23,290 bases of DNA, taken from the NCBI GenBank assembly GCA_028700795.1, contig JAQVRY010000015.1, positions 1-23,290 on the forward strand, given 5' to 3'. Both the position numbers and the translations under genes were made by a program. How positions within the stretch are numbered: position 1 is the stretch's first letter; the number at the start of each line of letters is the position of its first letter. This document shows positions 7,526 to 15,067 of this stretch, one piece after another. Source of the DNA: Tissierellia bacterium (GTDB taxonomy: Bacteria > Bacillota > Clostridia > Tissierellales > Sedimentibacteraceae). Under the pieces are notes generated by a model. The model did not search any database, had not been told where the DNA came from, and saw nothing but the letters and a program-made list of their open reading frames with translations.

Positions 7526-9031
7526 ATGAAGGATATAGATTTAACTCAAAATATAGATTTAGATTTAAATAAAAATGAGCAAATCTTAAGGAAGATTTTT
7601 GAGAATACCGATGACATAGTTTTCCGAAAATTAGAAGGGGGTATAACTAAAAAGCTTAAAATGCTTTTGTTTTATGTGGATGGAATGACCACAAAGGAAG
7701 CAATAAGCGAGTATGCAATAGAAAAGCTTCTTATGAACTTGGACCTTACAAAAATTCGAAATACTCCAAATGCTCAGATACATGATGAAATTGCAAAATC
7801 AAATATTGCAGTTTCTGAAATACAAATTTTAACAACTATACAGGAATGTATTGATAAAGTACTTTCAGGAGAAACTGTGCTTCTATTAGAAAACTGCAGT
7901 AAGGGAATAATGCTTTCATCAAGAGGCTGGCCGATGAGAGGTGTCCAGGAGCCTTCCGCAGAAACACTTATAAGGGGTGCAAGAGACGGATTTAATGAAA
8001 CAATGAAGGTGAACATTTCATTAATAAGAAGGCGAATAAGGGACCCTAAGTTAAAGGTTAAATATTCTCAGGTTGGTAAAAGGTCAAAAACAGATATAGC
8101 CGTAATGTACATAGAAGATTTGGTAAACAATACAGTATTAGAAACAGTTGAAAAGAGAATTAGTAATATTGAAATAGATGCTGTTCTTGAAAGCTCCTAC
8201 ATTGAAGAAATGATAGAAGACGACAGCTATTCACTGTTTCCTCAAATAGAAAATACTGAAAGACCGGATGCTGCTGCATCTGCACTATTGGAAGGAAGAG
8301 TTGTAATAGCCATAGATAATACACCTTCCGTCTTGATTGCTCCTGCAATTTTTGTTTCATTTATGCAATCTTCGGAAGACTATTATGAAAGGTGGATGCC
8401 GGCTTGTGCAACCCGTATATTAAGGTATATTGCATTGCCTATTGTGATGATTTTACCTGCTTTATATGTGGCTGTTACCCAATATCATCCCAACCTTCTT
8501 CCTACTCAGTTAGCTCTGTATGTGGCAGCTTCAAGAGCAAATGTCCCATTTCCGCCTTACTTTGAAGCATTATTGATGGAGCTTGTAATTGAACTGGTTA
8601 GAGAGGCATCCTTTAGAATTACTACTCCCGTTGGCTCAACCATAGGTTTGGTGGGAGGCTTGGTTATTGGTCAGTCCTCAGTAGAAGCAGGCTTAATTAC
8701 TCCCTTGGCCGTAATTGTTGTTGCATTGACGGCAATAGCATCATTTACCATACCAAGCTATAATTTCGGCGCAACATTAAGGCTTATAAGATTTGGATTC
8801 ATAATATTGGCTGCAATATTTGGATTGTTTGGAATATCCATAGGCTTAAGCTTTCTCATAATACATCTTTGCACTTTAAAAAGTTGTGGAGTACCTTACA
8901 TGACGCCATTTACAAGCTTTGTTGAAAATAAAAGGGACTTAAAGGATACGATCGTAAGACCAAGAATAAGTAAAATGGTTAGAAAACCGGATTATTTGCA
9001 TATGGAAAAAAAAGAGAGGAAAAATGTTTAA
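7526..9031 (+). CDS. gerAA: GerA-family spore germination receptor subunit A
   Basis: The product is 501 residues, typical for GerAA/GerKA proteins. A soluble N-terminal region (about 1-280) includes the family signatures GETVLLLENCSKGIML and SSRGWPMRGVQEPSAETLIRGARDGFNE, split across residues 115-155. The C-terminal half has four to six membrane helices with ALLMELVIELVREASFRI and VGSTIGLVGGLVIGQ, both strongly conserved. With the B and C subunits it forms a nutrient receptor in the inner membrane of the dormant spore. It overlaps the B gene by 8 bp. The gene order A-B-C follows the Bacillus gerA pattern rather than the A-C-B order of many clostridial gerK operons. The germinant cannot be predicted. 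Confidence 0.95.
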   Translation: MKDIDLTQNIDLDLNKNEQILRKIFENTDDIVFRKLEGGITKKLKMLLFYVDGMTTKEAISEYAIEKLLMNLDLTKIRNTPNAQIHDEIAKSNIAVSEIQILTTIQECIDKVLSGETVLLLENCSKGIMLSSRGWPMRGVQEPSAETLIRGARDGFNETMKVNISLIRRRIRDPKLKVKYSQVGKRSKTDIAVMYIEDLVNNTVLETVEKRISNIEIDAVLESSYIEEMIEDDSYSLFPQIENTERPDAAASALLEGRVVIAIDNTPSVLIAPAIFVSFMQSSEDYYERWMPACATRILRYIALPIVMILPALYVAVTQYHPNLLPTQLALYVAASRANVPFPPYFEALLMELVIELVREASFRITTPVGSTIGLVGGLVIGQSSVEAGLITPLAVIVVALTAIASFTIPSYNFGATLRLIRFGFIILAAIFGLFGISIGLSFLIIHLCTLKSCGVPYMTPFTSFVENKRDLKDTIVRPRISKMVRKPDYLHMEKKERKNV

Positions 9032-10106
9032 TCAGGATATTACACCTTATCAGAACTTATCGATTTTAGTATTGGTATCATTTGTATTGCAGTCTATGTT
9101 AATGCCCATAATACTTACGGGAGTTAACGGTCCTGAAGGATGGATTTCAATATTAATAGCGGCATTTTTACTTTATATAGCAATAAAGGCAATTAATAAA
9201 GCAATGAAAAAACATGATGAAGATACAATCATAAGTGTTTCGGATAAGCTGTTTCCCAAATTTATTTCCAAATTTATTGGAGTGTATTACATATTGATGT
9301 TTCTGACGGTCAATAGTCTGATATTAAAGGATTTTGCCGAGCAGATCAAATTAATGATGATGTTTAGAACTCCTATCAGTACTATTATTATAACAGTATT
9401 ATTGACTGCATCATATGCAACAAAAAAAGGTATACACTCAATTGCCAATATAACAAATATTGCTCTTTTAACATCGCTTATACCATATTTGCTGATAATA
9501 GTTTTTTCTACATACTATGCAGACTATACAAATATTTTTCCCGTGTATCCTGCTGATGTTGAAGGAATTTTAAAATCAGTACCTAATGCCATGCTGAGCT
9601 TTCTTGGTTTCTCTGTGCTTTTATTTTCTAATAGCAGAGTAGTTACTAAGGAAAAAAATATGAAAATAAATAAAAAGTATCTGGTAATCAGTAGTGTTTT
9701 GTACATTGGAAGTTATATATTGATTATTGTCAAGTTTGGAACAAAAGAAGCTGCAAATCTTGTTTGGCCTTTTGTTTCTATTATGAAATTTGTAAATATT
9801 CCCGGCTTCTTTTTTGAAAGTACGGAAATTGTGGGATTGTGCTTACAAATAGTTGTTATTTTTACAAGCATCTGCATACTTGCATTTTTTACAAATCTTG
9901 CAATGCAGGAAACATTTAAAACTAGGGAAAACGGCTACTTCATATTCATTCAAATACCAATTTTATACTTGATGGCTGCAGGACTGCCGGGAATGTACAT
10001 GATGTTTCCGTATATTCAAATACCGATATACATAATAAGCGGTATGAATCTTCTAATACCGTTGATTGTAGCTTATGCAGGCAGTAGAAAGAAGAGGTCT
10101 ATATGA
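9024..10106 (+). CDS. gerAB: GerA-family spore germination permease subunit B
   Basis: The product is 360 residues, about ten membrane helices, of the APC-superfamily type found in GerAB/GerKB. It begins inside the end of the A gene (8-bp overlap) with GAGAGGAAAA just upstream, so translation is coupled. In the family this is the subunit thought to bind the germinant within the membrane. It ends KKRSI followed by a stop whose TGA lies within ATATGA. Before the 116-bp insertion described below, this stop would have overlapped the C gene's ATG as ATGA. Confidence 0.93.
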   Translation: MFNQDITPYQNLSILVLVSFVLQSMLMPIILTGVNGPEGWISILIAAFLLYIAIKAINKAMKKHDEDTIISVSDKLFPKFISKFIGVYYILMFLTVNSLILKDFAEQIKLMMMFRTPISTIIITVLLTASYATKKGIHSIANITNIALLTSLIPYLLIIVFSTYYADYTNIFPVYPADVEGILKSVPNAMLSFLGFSVLLFSNSRVVTKEKNMKINKKYLVISSVLYIGSYILIIVKFGTKEAANLVWPFVSIMKFVNIPGFFFESTEIVGLCLQIVVIFTSICILAFFTNLAMQETFKTRENGYFIFIQIPILYLMAAGLPGMYMMFPYIQIPIYIISGMNLLIPLIVAYAGSRKKRSI

Positions 10107-10225
10107 AGATGCCCTAACCCCATTTTTCAGAGTCTTTGTTCTGAAAAATGGTTGGTAGGTCATTCGCAGCGAGACTGCGTGATATTAATAAAATGGTAGT
10201 ATATATTAAGAGGTCTATATGAAGA
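10092..10225 (+). repeat. 116-bp insertion flanked by an 18-bp direct repeat between germination B and C genes
   Basis: AAGAGGTCTATATGAAGA occurs twice, at 10092-10109 and 10208-10225, exactly 116 bp apart. The copies include the ribosome binding site (AGAGG) and start (ATGAAGA) of the C gene, plus the B-gene stop in copy 1. The 98 bp between them hold a perfect 12-bp hairpin (10120-10131 with 10140-10151, CCATTTTTCAGA) and a smaller one (CGCAG/CTGCG, 10165-10179). This looks like a small palindromic element that inserted with target duplication and rebuilt the C gene's initiation site. The first copy now directs a 4-codon ORF (M-K-M-P-stop at 10102-10116). Confidence 0.75.
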
Positions 10226-11316
10226 GAATAATAATAAGTTTATTAATAATATCAACTGTTTTTCTATTCGGATGCTGGGACAGTGTTGAAATAAACAAGA
10301 GAGAATATCTGTTTGCAGTAGGCATTGACAAACAGGATGATAAACTGAAATTTACTTCGGAAATACCTAAAATAAATGAAGGAAGCGAAGAAGAGAGACT
10401 GATTTATTCAAATGAAGGCAAAAGCTTTGCAGACTTTTACCATCTAAACTACCTTCATTCAGACAAAGTAATTTCCGACAGACTGATGCAGGTAATAGTG
10501 TTGGGTGAAGAGCTGGCAAGAGATTCGGACAAATTAAAAGAAATTTTTGATGAAATCCAGCGCTCCCCTCAAATGAACCGCAGAGTAAAAATTTGTATAG
10601 CAAAGGGAAAGGCCGAAGACATAATTAATACTGAAATACCCAGCAATCCCATTGTTGGAAGGTTCTTAAGCGATATGCTTGTTAAATTAAAAAGAGAAAG
10701 TTATCAGGATGTATTTACTTTTGATGAAGCCATTCTCCATCTTGGTCAGACGGGTAATGCAATGATACCAGTAGTTGAAGTAAATCAAAAAAGTTTGAAG
10801 ATTGAAAGGGCAGCAATAGTTAAGGAATATGAGTTAATCGGTTTTTTAGAAACAGATGAATTGGAAGCAGTAATGCTTCTATTGGACCCGGCAAATGCTA
10901 ATATCAGGAATATTAACATTGAGATAGATGATACAACAATATCTTTGGGTGCAGTGGATGTAAGTATGACAGACAATATAAAATTACAAGGGGAAAAGAT
11001 TCAAGCAGATTATTATGTTACACTTTACTGTTATATTGATTCCTTCACAATTGGCAACAATAGCCTTGAAGACAGAAATTTTTTGAATAGGGTGAAAGAG
11101 GAATCAATTAAGAAGATTTCCGAAACTTCAACAAATACTGTGGATAAGCTTAAAAGCACATACAATGCAGATCTACTGCAAATTAAGGATAAACTTTATA
11201 AGTATCACAAAAGTGATTATGAAAAAATAATGGATAAATATGATGAAGTGTTTGCTCAGGCAGATATTAACGTATATTACAACATGGAAATAAAAAGTGT
11301 TGGTTTAATTAAATAG
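10219..11316 (+). CDS. gerAC: GerA-family spore germination lipoprotein subunit C
   Basis: The product is 365 residues with a lipoprotein signal peptide (basic KR, hydrophobic 4-17, lipobox LFGC, Cys19), followed by WDSVEINKREYLFAVGID, the usual GerAC/GerKC opening. The C-terminal region includes a helical stretch (about 290-345) and ends with an amphipathic strand, typical of the family. It is anchored to the outside of the spore inner membrane by diacylglycerol, which makes the receptor depend on prelipoprotein diacylglyceryl transferase. Its start site lies in the second copy of an 18-bp duplication, so it probably once overlapped the B gene by 4 bp. The stop is followed 8 bp later by spoIIR. 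Confidence 0.94.
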   Translation: MKRIIISLLIISTVFLFGCWDSVEINKREYLFAVGIDKQDDKLKFTSEIPKINEGSEEERLIYSNEGKSFADFYHLNYLHSDKVISDRLMQVIVLGEELARDSDKLKEIFDEIQRSPQMNRRVKICIAKGKAEDIINTEIPSNPIVGRFLSDMLVKLKRESYQDVFTFDEAILHLGQTGNAMIPVVEVNQKSLKIERAAIVKEYELIGFLETDELEAVMLLLDPANANIRNINIEIDDTTISLGAVDVSMTDNIKLQGEKIQADYYVTLYCYIDSFTIGNNSLEDRNFLNRVKEESIKKISETSTNTVDKLKSTYNADLLQIKDKLYKYHKSDYEKIMDKYDEVFAQADINVYYNMEIKSVGLIK

Positions 11317-11324
11317 GAGGGAAA

Positions 11325-11993
11325 ATGAAGAAAATATTTACTTCAGTTGTATTTGTTGTTTTGGCAATTGCAATCGCATATTCGGCGGAAGCATATACTG
11401 GTTTGTCTAAAATAAACGGCAAGGTAATACGACTGCACGTTTTAGCAAATTCAGACAGCTTGGAAGACCAACAGCTGAAATATAAAGTGAGAAACAAAAT
11501 AATTACCACATTCAATGAAGAATTTGAAGATATAAGCTATAAGTCTGAAAGTTCAAATATCATTGTTGAAAAGTTAGCTCAAATAAGATACGAAGCAGAA
11601 GAAATTGTTAAGAAAGATGGTTATGATTATGATGTAGATGTGTATTACGGCAATTATAAATTTCCTCGAAAAGCTTATGAAGAAATAGTTTTGCCGGAAG
11701 GTTATTATGATGCTGTAAGAATTGAAATAGGGAAGGCCGAAGGCAGCAATTGGTGGTGTGTTATGTTTCCGCCCCTATGCTTTGTAGATTTCGGAAAAAA
11801 TCAAGATGACCCAATATTTGATTTTGAAACGGAAGAAAAACTGCAGCAAGTGCTGACTGAAGAAGAAATTGAAGTTATAAAAACTAAAAGAGGAATCGAA
11901 AACATAAAATTAAAATCAAAAATATTTGAATTTATTGAAAAAGGCAAGGTGGATAAAACTGCCAATACCTACGCATCCTCTCTTTCCAACTAA
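11325..11993 (+). CDS. spoIIR: Stage II sporulation protein R
   Basis: The product is 222 residues. An N-terminal signal/anchor (5-22) is followed by the family core KVIRLHVLANSDSLEDQQLK (about 33-52) and the conserved NWWCVMFPPLCFVDF (about 145-159). SpoIIR is made in the forespore, exported to the intermembrane space, and triggers the SpoIIGA protease that activates pro-sigma-E in the mother cell. GGAGGG lies 5 nt before the ATG, and only 8 bp separate it from the germination C gene, so it is likely transcribed with that operon. Known spoIIR genes are under sigma-F, while ger operons are mainly late (sigma-G). The tight packing therefore raises a timing question, or implies an internal promoter within the C gene that I did not find. 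Confidence 0.94.
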   Translation: MKKIFTSVVFVVLAIAIAYSAEAYTGLSKINGKVIRLHVLANSDSLEDQQLKYKVRNKIITTFNEEFEDISYKSESSNIIVEKLAQIRYEAEEIVKKDGYDYDVDVYYGNYKFPRKAYEEIVLPEGYYDAVRIEIGKAEGSNWWCVMFPPLCFVDFGKNQDDPIFDFETEEKLQQVLTEEEIEVIKTKRGIENIKLKSKIFEFIEKGKVDKTANTYASSLSN

Positions 11994-12004
11994 AATTTCG
12001 TGAC

Positions 12005-12027
12005 AAGGGGGACGGGGGTACTGTCAT
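12005..12027 (+). repeat. GGGGACGGGGG-type intergenic repeat, copy 2
   Basis: This 23-bp element (AAGGGGGACGGGGGTACTGT, then CAT) matches the element at 7167-7189 almost base for base. It lies in the 63-bp gap between the convergent spoIIR and the second sigma-54 activator. No classical terminator is seen in that gap. Confidence 0.6.
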
Positions 12028-12056
12028 AAGAACAAAAATAACTGTCCTCGTTGTTG

Positions 12057-13454
12057 TTAAAAAAGGAGCTCTAATTTTTTGATTCTATATTGAAGCGTTT
12101 GTCTTGGAACATTTATAAGCTTAGCAGCCTTTGTAATATTATAGTCGGTTTGCTCCAATGCGGAAATTATAATTTCTCTTTCAACTTTTTCAATTGCAAC
12201 ATTTAAAGGCTTAATTGAGCCGGTATCCAATGAATTATCGTTCAATTGATAATTCTTAAATTGGAAGGGAAGATGCTCCTCTCTTATAATTTCACCGTCA
12301 TACAGCGATATGGCGCTTTCAATTGCATGCTCAAGCTCTCTCACATTGCCCGGCCAGCTGTAATCTAAGAATATATCCAAAACATCCTTAGAAACACCAT
12401 TGAAAAACTTATTGCACTTCTTATTATATTTATCTATAAAATGCTCTACCAACAGTGGTATATCTTCAATTCTTTTACATAAATCCGGAATTACCAATGT
12501 AATAACACTCAGTCTGAAAAACAAATCCTGCCTTATTTGTTTTGTTTCTACCACAGTACTGATATCCGTATTCATGGCTGATATAATTCTAACATCAACA
12601 TCTGTTGTTCTGCCGGAGCCCACTCTTCTGACCCGACCATCTTGAATTACTCGAAGCAGCTTGGTTTGAAGATCTAAAGGCATAGAATTTATTTCATCTA
12701 AAAATAAGGTGCCTCCATCTGCTAATTCAAATAAGCCCGGCCTGTTTTCTGCTCCGGTAAAACTACCTTTTACCGAGCCGAACAAAATACTTTCAAGAAG
12801 ATTGGCAGGCAGCGCGGCGCAGTTTTGAGCAACAAAAGGTTTGTATTTTCTGTCGCTGGAATTATGAATGGACTGCACAAATAATTCCTTGCCTGTTCCG
12901 GTGTTTCCGGTAACTATTACGGGGGAATCAGTCATTGCAGCTTTAAGTCCAAGTGATTTAAGTTTAAGTATTTCTTTGTTCTGACCTATTATATCCAAAA
13001 AATTATATTTGGCTAAAGGTTTTGACGTTTTTTCTCCACCTTGATTAACTTCATATAACTCTCTTTGTAAGCTTACAATCCTTTCCGATAATTCTCTTAC
13101 CTTTGTAATATCTCGTGAAACTTCCAAGGCACCTATAACTTTATTGTTATAAATAATGGGAAGAGTTGAGTTCAATGTAGAAATTTTATCACCCTTGTAG
13201 TTAACAAAATTTTGTTCGACATTATAAATAGGTTTACCGTTTTTCAGTACATTGATGATAGTACTTGTTTCAAAGGTAAGAGAAGGATATACCTCAAGTA
13301 TATGTCTGCCAATTGTTTTTTCCGCATCAATTAAATCCAAATGTTTTGCTGCAGGATTGTGATATATTATTTTTCCGCTTGCATCAATAACCTGAATACC
13401 ATCATTTATTAGTTTTATTGCTTCTATTAAAGCATCAAAATATTTAATTTCCAT
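12057..13454 (-). CDS. PAS-domain sigma-54-dependent transcriptional activator (probable regulator of kdd-kamABCDE)
   Basis: The product is 465 residues. One PAS domain lies at about 5-118 (INDGIQVIDASGKIIYHNP), then a short coiled linker (118-138). The AAA+ domain spans about 150-385 with Walker A GNTGTGKE (183-190), Walker B FLDE (251-254) and the sigma-54 contact loop GSFTGA (230-235), where Ser replaces the usual Ala. A Fis-type helix-turn-helix is at 439-460 (NITKAAKLINVPRQTLQYRI). The loop variant and overall layout resemble RocR-type activators of amino-acid catabolism. The start has GAGGA about 6 nt upstream, with two direct-repeated dyads just before it (13466-13504). A similar dyad lies upstream of the kdd sigma-54 promoter, so kdd-kam is the likely target. 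It may be read through from murI and the DUF1934 gene. Confidence 0.9.
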   Translation of the reverse strand: MEIKYFDALIEAIKLINDGIQVIDASGKIIYHNPAAKHLDLIDAEKTIGRHILEVYPSLTFETSTIINVLKNGKPIYNVEQNFVNYKGDKISTLNSTLPIIYNNKVIGALEVSRDITKVRELSERIVSLQRELYEVNQGGEKTSKPLAKYNFLDIIGQNKEILKLKSLGLKAAMTDSPVIVTGNTGTGKELFVQSIHNSSDRKYKPFVAQNCAALPANLLESILFGSVKGSFTGAENRPGLFELADGGTLFLDEINSMPLDLQTKLLRVIQDGRVRRVGSGRTTDVDVRIISAMNTDISTVVETKQIRQDLFFRLSVITLVIPDLCKRIEDIPLLVEHFIDKYNKKCNKFFNGVSKDVLDIFLDYSWPGNVRELEHAIESAISLYDGEIIREEHLPFQFKNYQLNDNSLDTGSIKPLNVAIEKVEREIIISALEQTDYNITKAAKLINVPRQTLQYRIKKLELLF

Positions 13455-13465
13455 AGTTTCCTCAC

Positions 13466-13504
13466 GTGCCGAAAATTGAGCGTAACATGCCGAAAAATAG
13501 GCGG
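13466..13504. promoter_or_regulatory. Two tandem dyads upstream of the second sigma-54 activator (probable activator-binding sites)
   Basis: GCCGAAAATTGAGC (13468-13481) and GCCGAAAAATAGGC (13489-13502) are 21 bp apart, two helical turns. They resemble the dyad GCCGAATATTCAGC (minus strand of 14937-14950) at 12 of 14 and 10 of 14 positions. They lie 12-50 nt upstream of the activator's own start. They could serve autoregulation, distant activation of kdd, or both. Confidence 0.5.
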
Positions 13505-13529
13505 TAATGTTCGTCTTTTTTGTTGTGGT

Positions 13530-13949
13530 CTACATTATTTCAATATTTAGTTTATTATAACTTTCATCAGAATCGGCAAAATTAATCATATATTCAGTAT
13601 GAATACGGCCTCTGCCTTTTTCATTCAATTTATTATTATACAAAACCGTAGTATATTCCAAGTCAAAGTTACCATATGGAGTAGAATATAAATTTTTGTA
13701 TTTTTTACCTTTCTGAAACTCCATTTTAGAAGAAAAAACTCCAACCTTGATCATTAACATTTTATCTTTATATATTTTTAATCTGGTACGGCTTCCTTTA
13801 TGTTCTGTTATTTCACTTTCGTCATAGTTAACAATGAAACAATCCTTCAATTTCTCTAATTTTGCTTCTGTAAGCAGTTCAATAACATCTTCGTTGCCTG
13901 CTTCATCAATTGTCTGTATGGTGTTTATTCTTACTTTCACATTTTCCAT
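13530..13949 (-). CDS. DUF1934 (YwiB-like) beta-barrel protein
   Basis: The product is 139 residues, the usual length of DUF1934 proteins. It has alternating beta-strand patterns and the family-like segments VNYDESEITEHKGSRTRLKI and TPYGNFDLEY. Members are small lipocalin-like barrels of unknown function in Firmicutes, often near murI, cell-wall or arginyl-tRNA synthetase genes. A strong site (AAGGGGA) precedes the ATG, and only 11 bp separate it from the murI stop, so the two form an operon. Seventy-five bp separate it from the sigma-54 activator downstream. No signal peptide is seen, so it is cytoplasmic. Confidence 0.8.
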   Translation of the reverse strand: MENVKVRINTIQTIDEAGNEDVIELLTEAKLEKLKDCFIVNYDESEITEHKGSRTRLKIYKDKMLMIKVGVFSSKMEFQKGKKYKNLYSTPYGNFDLEYTTVLYNNKLNEKGRGRIHTEYMINFADSDESYNKLNIEIM

Positions 13950-13960
13950 TTTACATCCCC

Positions 13961-14767
13961 TTAAAGGTTATCTATGGCAATTTCATAAAGAGCATTAATT
14001 TCTTTTTTCAAAAAGTTGCCTCCTATTCTTCTAAAACGCTCTGGTGCATCGGTTGCATAATACTCATATCGTGGTTTGTCATAATTTCCATTCATAATGT
14101 CTTTTTCAGTCAATAGGTTTTTTAAGTCCTTGGCTGTTTCAAAGGCAGGATTTACAAGCATAACTTGAGGTCCTAAGACCTTTTTTATAGTGTGTCTCAG
14201 TATAGGATAGTGAGTACATCCTAAAACCAATGCATCTACTTCATGCTCAATTAACTCTGTCAAGTACTTTTCTGCAGTAAGCTCTGCCACCCTAGAGTAC
14301 TCCCAGCCTTCTTCAACAATGGGGACAAAAAGGGGACAAGGTATGCCGATTACTTCTGCATTACTCATATATTCCATTATTTTTCTCTGGTATGCGTAAC
14401 TGTTGATGGTGGCTGTTGTGCCGATTACTCCAATTCTGCCGGTTTTGGTAGCTTTAGATGCACTTCTTGCACCGGGGTCTATTACTCCTATAACAGGAAT
14501 ATCAAATTCCTCGGTCAATAAGTCAAGCGCATTGGAGCTTGCTGTATTACATGCTATAACAATTGTTTTTACATCTTTGTTTTTCAAAAATGTAGCGCAT
14601 TGAAGCGAAAATTTCTTTATTGCTTGTTCAGATTTAGAGCCGTAGGGTATTCTTGCGGTATCCCCTAAATAAATTATGTTTTCATAGGGAAGCTGCTCCA
14701 TAACTTCTCTCATTACTGTCAATCCTCCGATTCCGGAGTCGAAAATTCCAATTGGTCTGTTATCCAT
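13961..14767 (-). CDS. murI: Glutamate racemase
   Basis: The product is 268 residues, full length. The catalytic pair is Cys73 (IVIACNTASSNA) and Cys184 (LVLGCTHYPIL). The N-terminal FDSGIGGLTV carries Asp10/Ser11, and DTARIPYGSKS is also conserved. It converts L- to D-glutamate in the cytoplasm for peptidoglycan synthesis. AGGT lies about 8 nt before the ATG, a modest site. It is the first gene of a minus-strand group with the DUF1934 gene and possibly the sigma-54 activator, and is divergent from the lysine operon. No link to lysine use is needed, but the shared transcript would give the activator a constitutive supply. Confidence 0.96.
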   Translation of the reverse strand: MDNRPIGIFDSGIGGLTVMREVMEQLPYENIIYLGDTARIPYGSKSEQAIKKFSLQCATFLKNKDVKTIVIACNTASSNALDLLTEEFDIPVIGVIDPGARSASKATKTGRIGVIGTTATINSYAYQRKIMEYMSNAEVIGIPCPLFVPIVEEGWEYSRVAELTAEKYLTELIEHEVDALVLGCTHYPILRHTIKKVLGPQVMLVNPAFETAKDLKNLLTEKDIMNGNYDKPRYEYYATDAPERFRRIGGNFLKKEINALYEIAIDNL

Positions 14768-14936
14768 ATTTTTTACCTGCTTATGGGGACATATTAAGGG
14801 GTGCCCCCTCTTCCTAAATTTTTTTATTATTACTATATTTTATTAAATAATTGTTGCATTGATGAATATTAGTTTCTTTGCTATGCTTAGAATGATTGAA
14901 TTATATCACAAATTTATTTACTCATCAATACAAAAA

Positions 14937-14950
14937 GCTGAATATTCGGC
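14937..14950. promoter_or_regulatory. Candidate upstream activator site for the kdd sigma-54 promoter
   Basis: GCTGAATATTCGGC is a 14-bp dyad with 12 of 14 bases symmetrical. It is centred about 105 bp upstream of the predicted kdd transcription start, a standard distance for a sigma-54 activator. It resembles two dyads in front of the nearby PAS-AAA+-Fis activator gene. Confidence 0.6.
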
Positions 14951-15021
14951 ACTTACAGATTTTTGAAAACCTTTTTCGTAAAAAAATGTTGGAAAATAGC
15001 TATTTATTAATTTTTGGATAA

Positions 15022-15037
15022 TTGGCATAAATTTTGC
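15022..15037 (+). promoter_or_regulatory. Sigma-54 (-24/-12) promoter of kdd-kamABCDE
   Basis: TTGGCATAAATTTTGC, followed by T, matches the consensus TTGGCAC-N5-TTGCW except for one base of the -24 box. GG and GC are exactly 12 nt apart. Transcription would begin near 15049, about 54 nt before the kdd ATG. A dyad about 105 bp upstream and a nearby activator gene support it. Confidence 0.87.
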
Positions 15038-15050
15038 TTATTATATAGGT

Positions 15051-15067
15051 GAATATACCCAATATTC
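15051..15067 (+). promoter_or_regulatory. Inverted repeat in the kdd leader
   Basis: GAATAT-ACCCA-ATATTC has perfect 6-bp arms and covers about +3 to +19 of the predicted transcript. It could be an operator for an additional repressor or a weak RNA hairpin. It shares GAATAT with the upstream dyad at 14937-14950. Confidence 0.35.
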
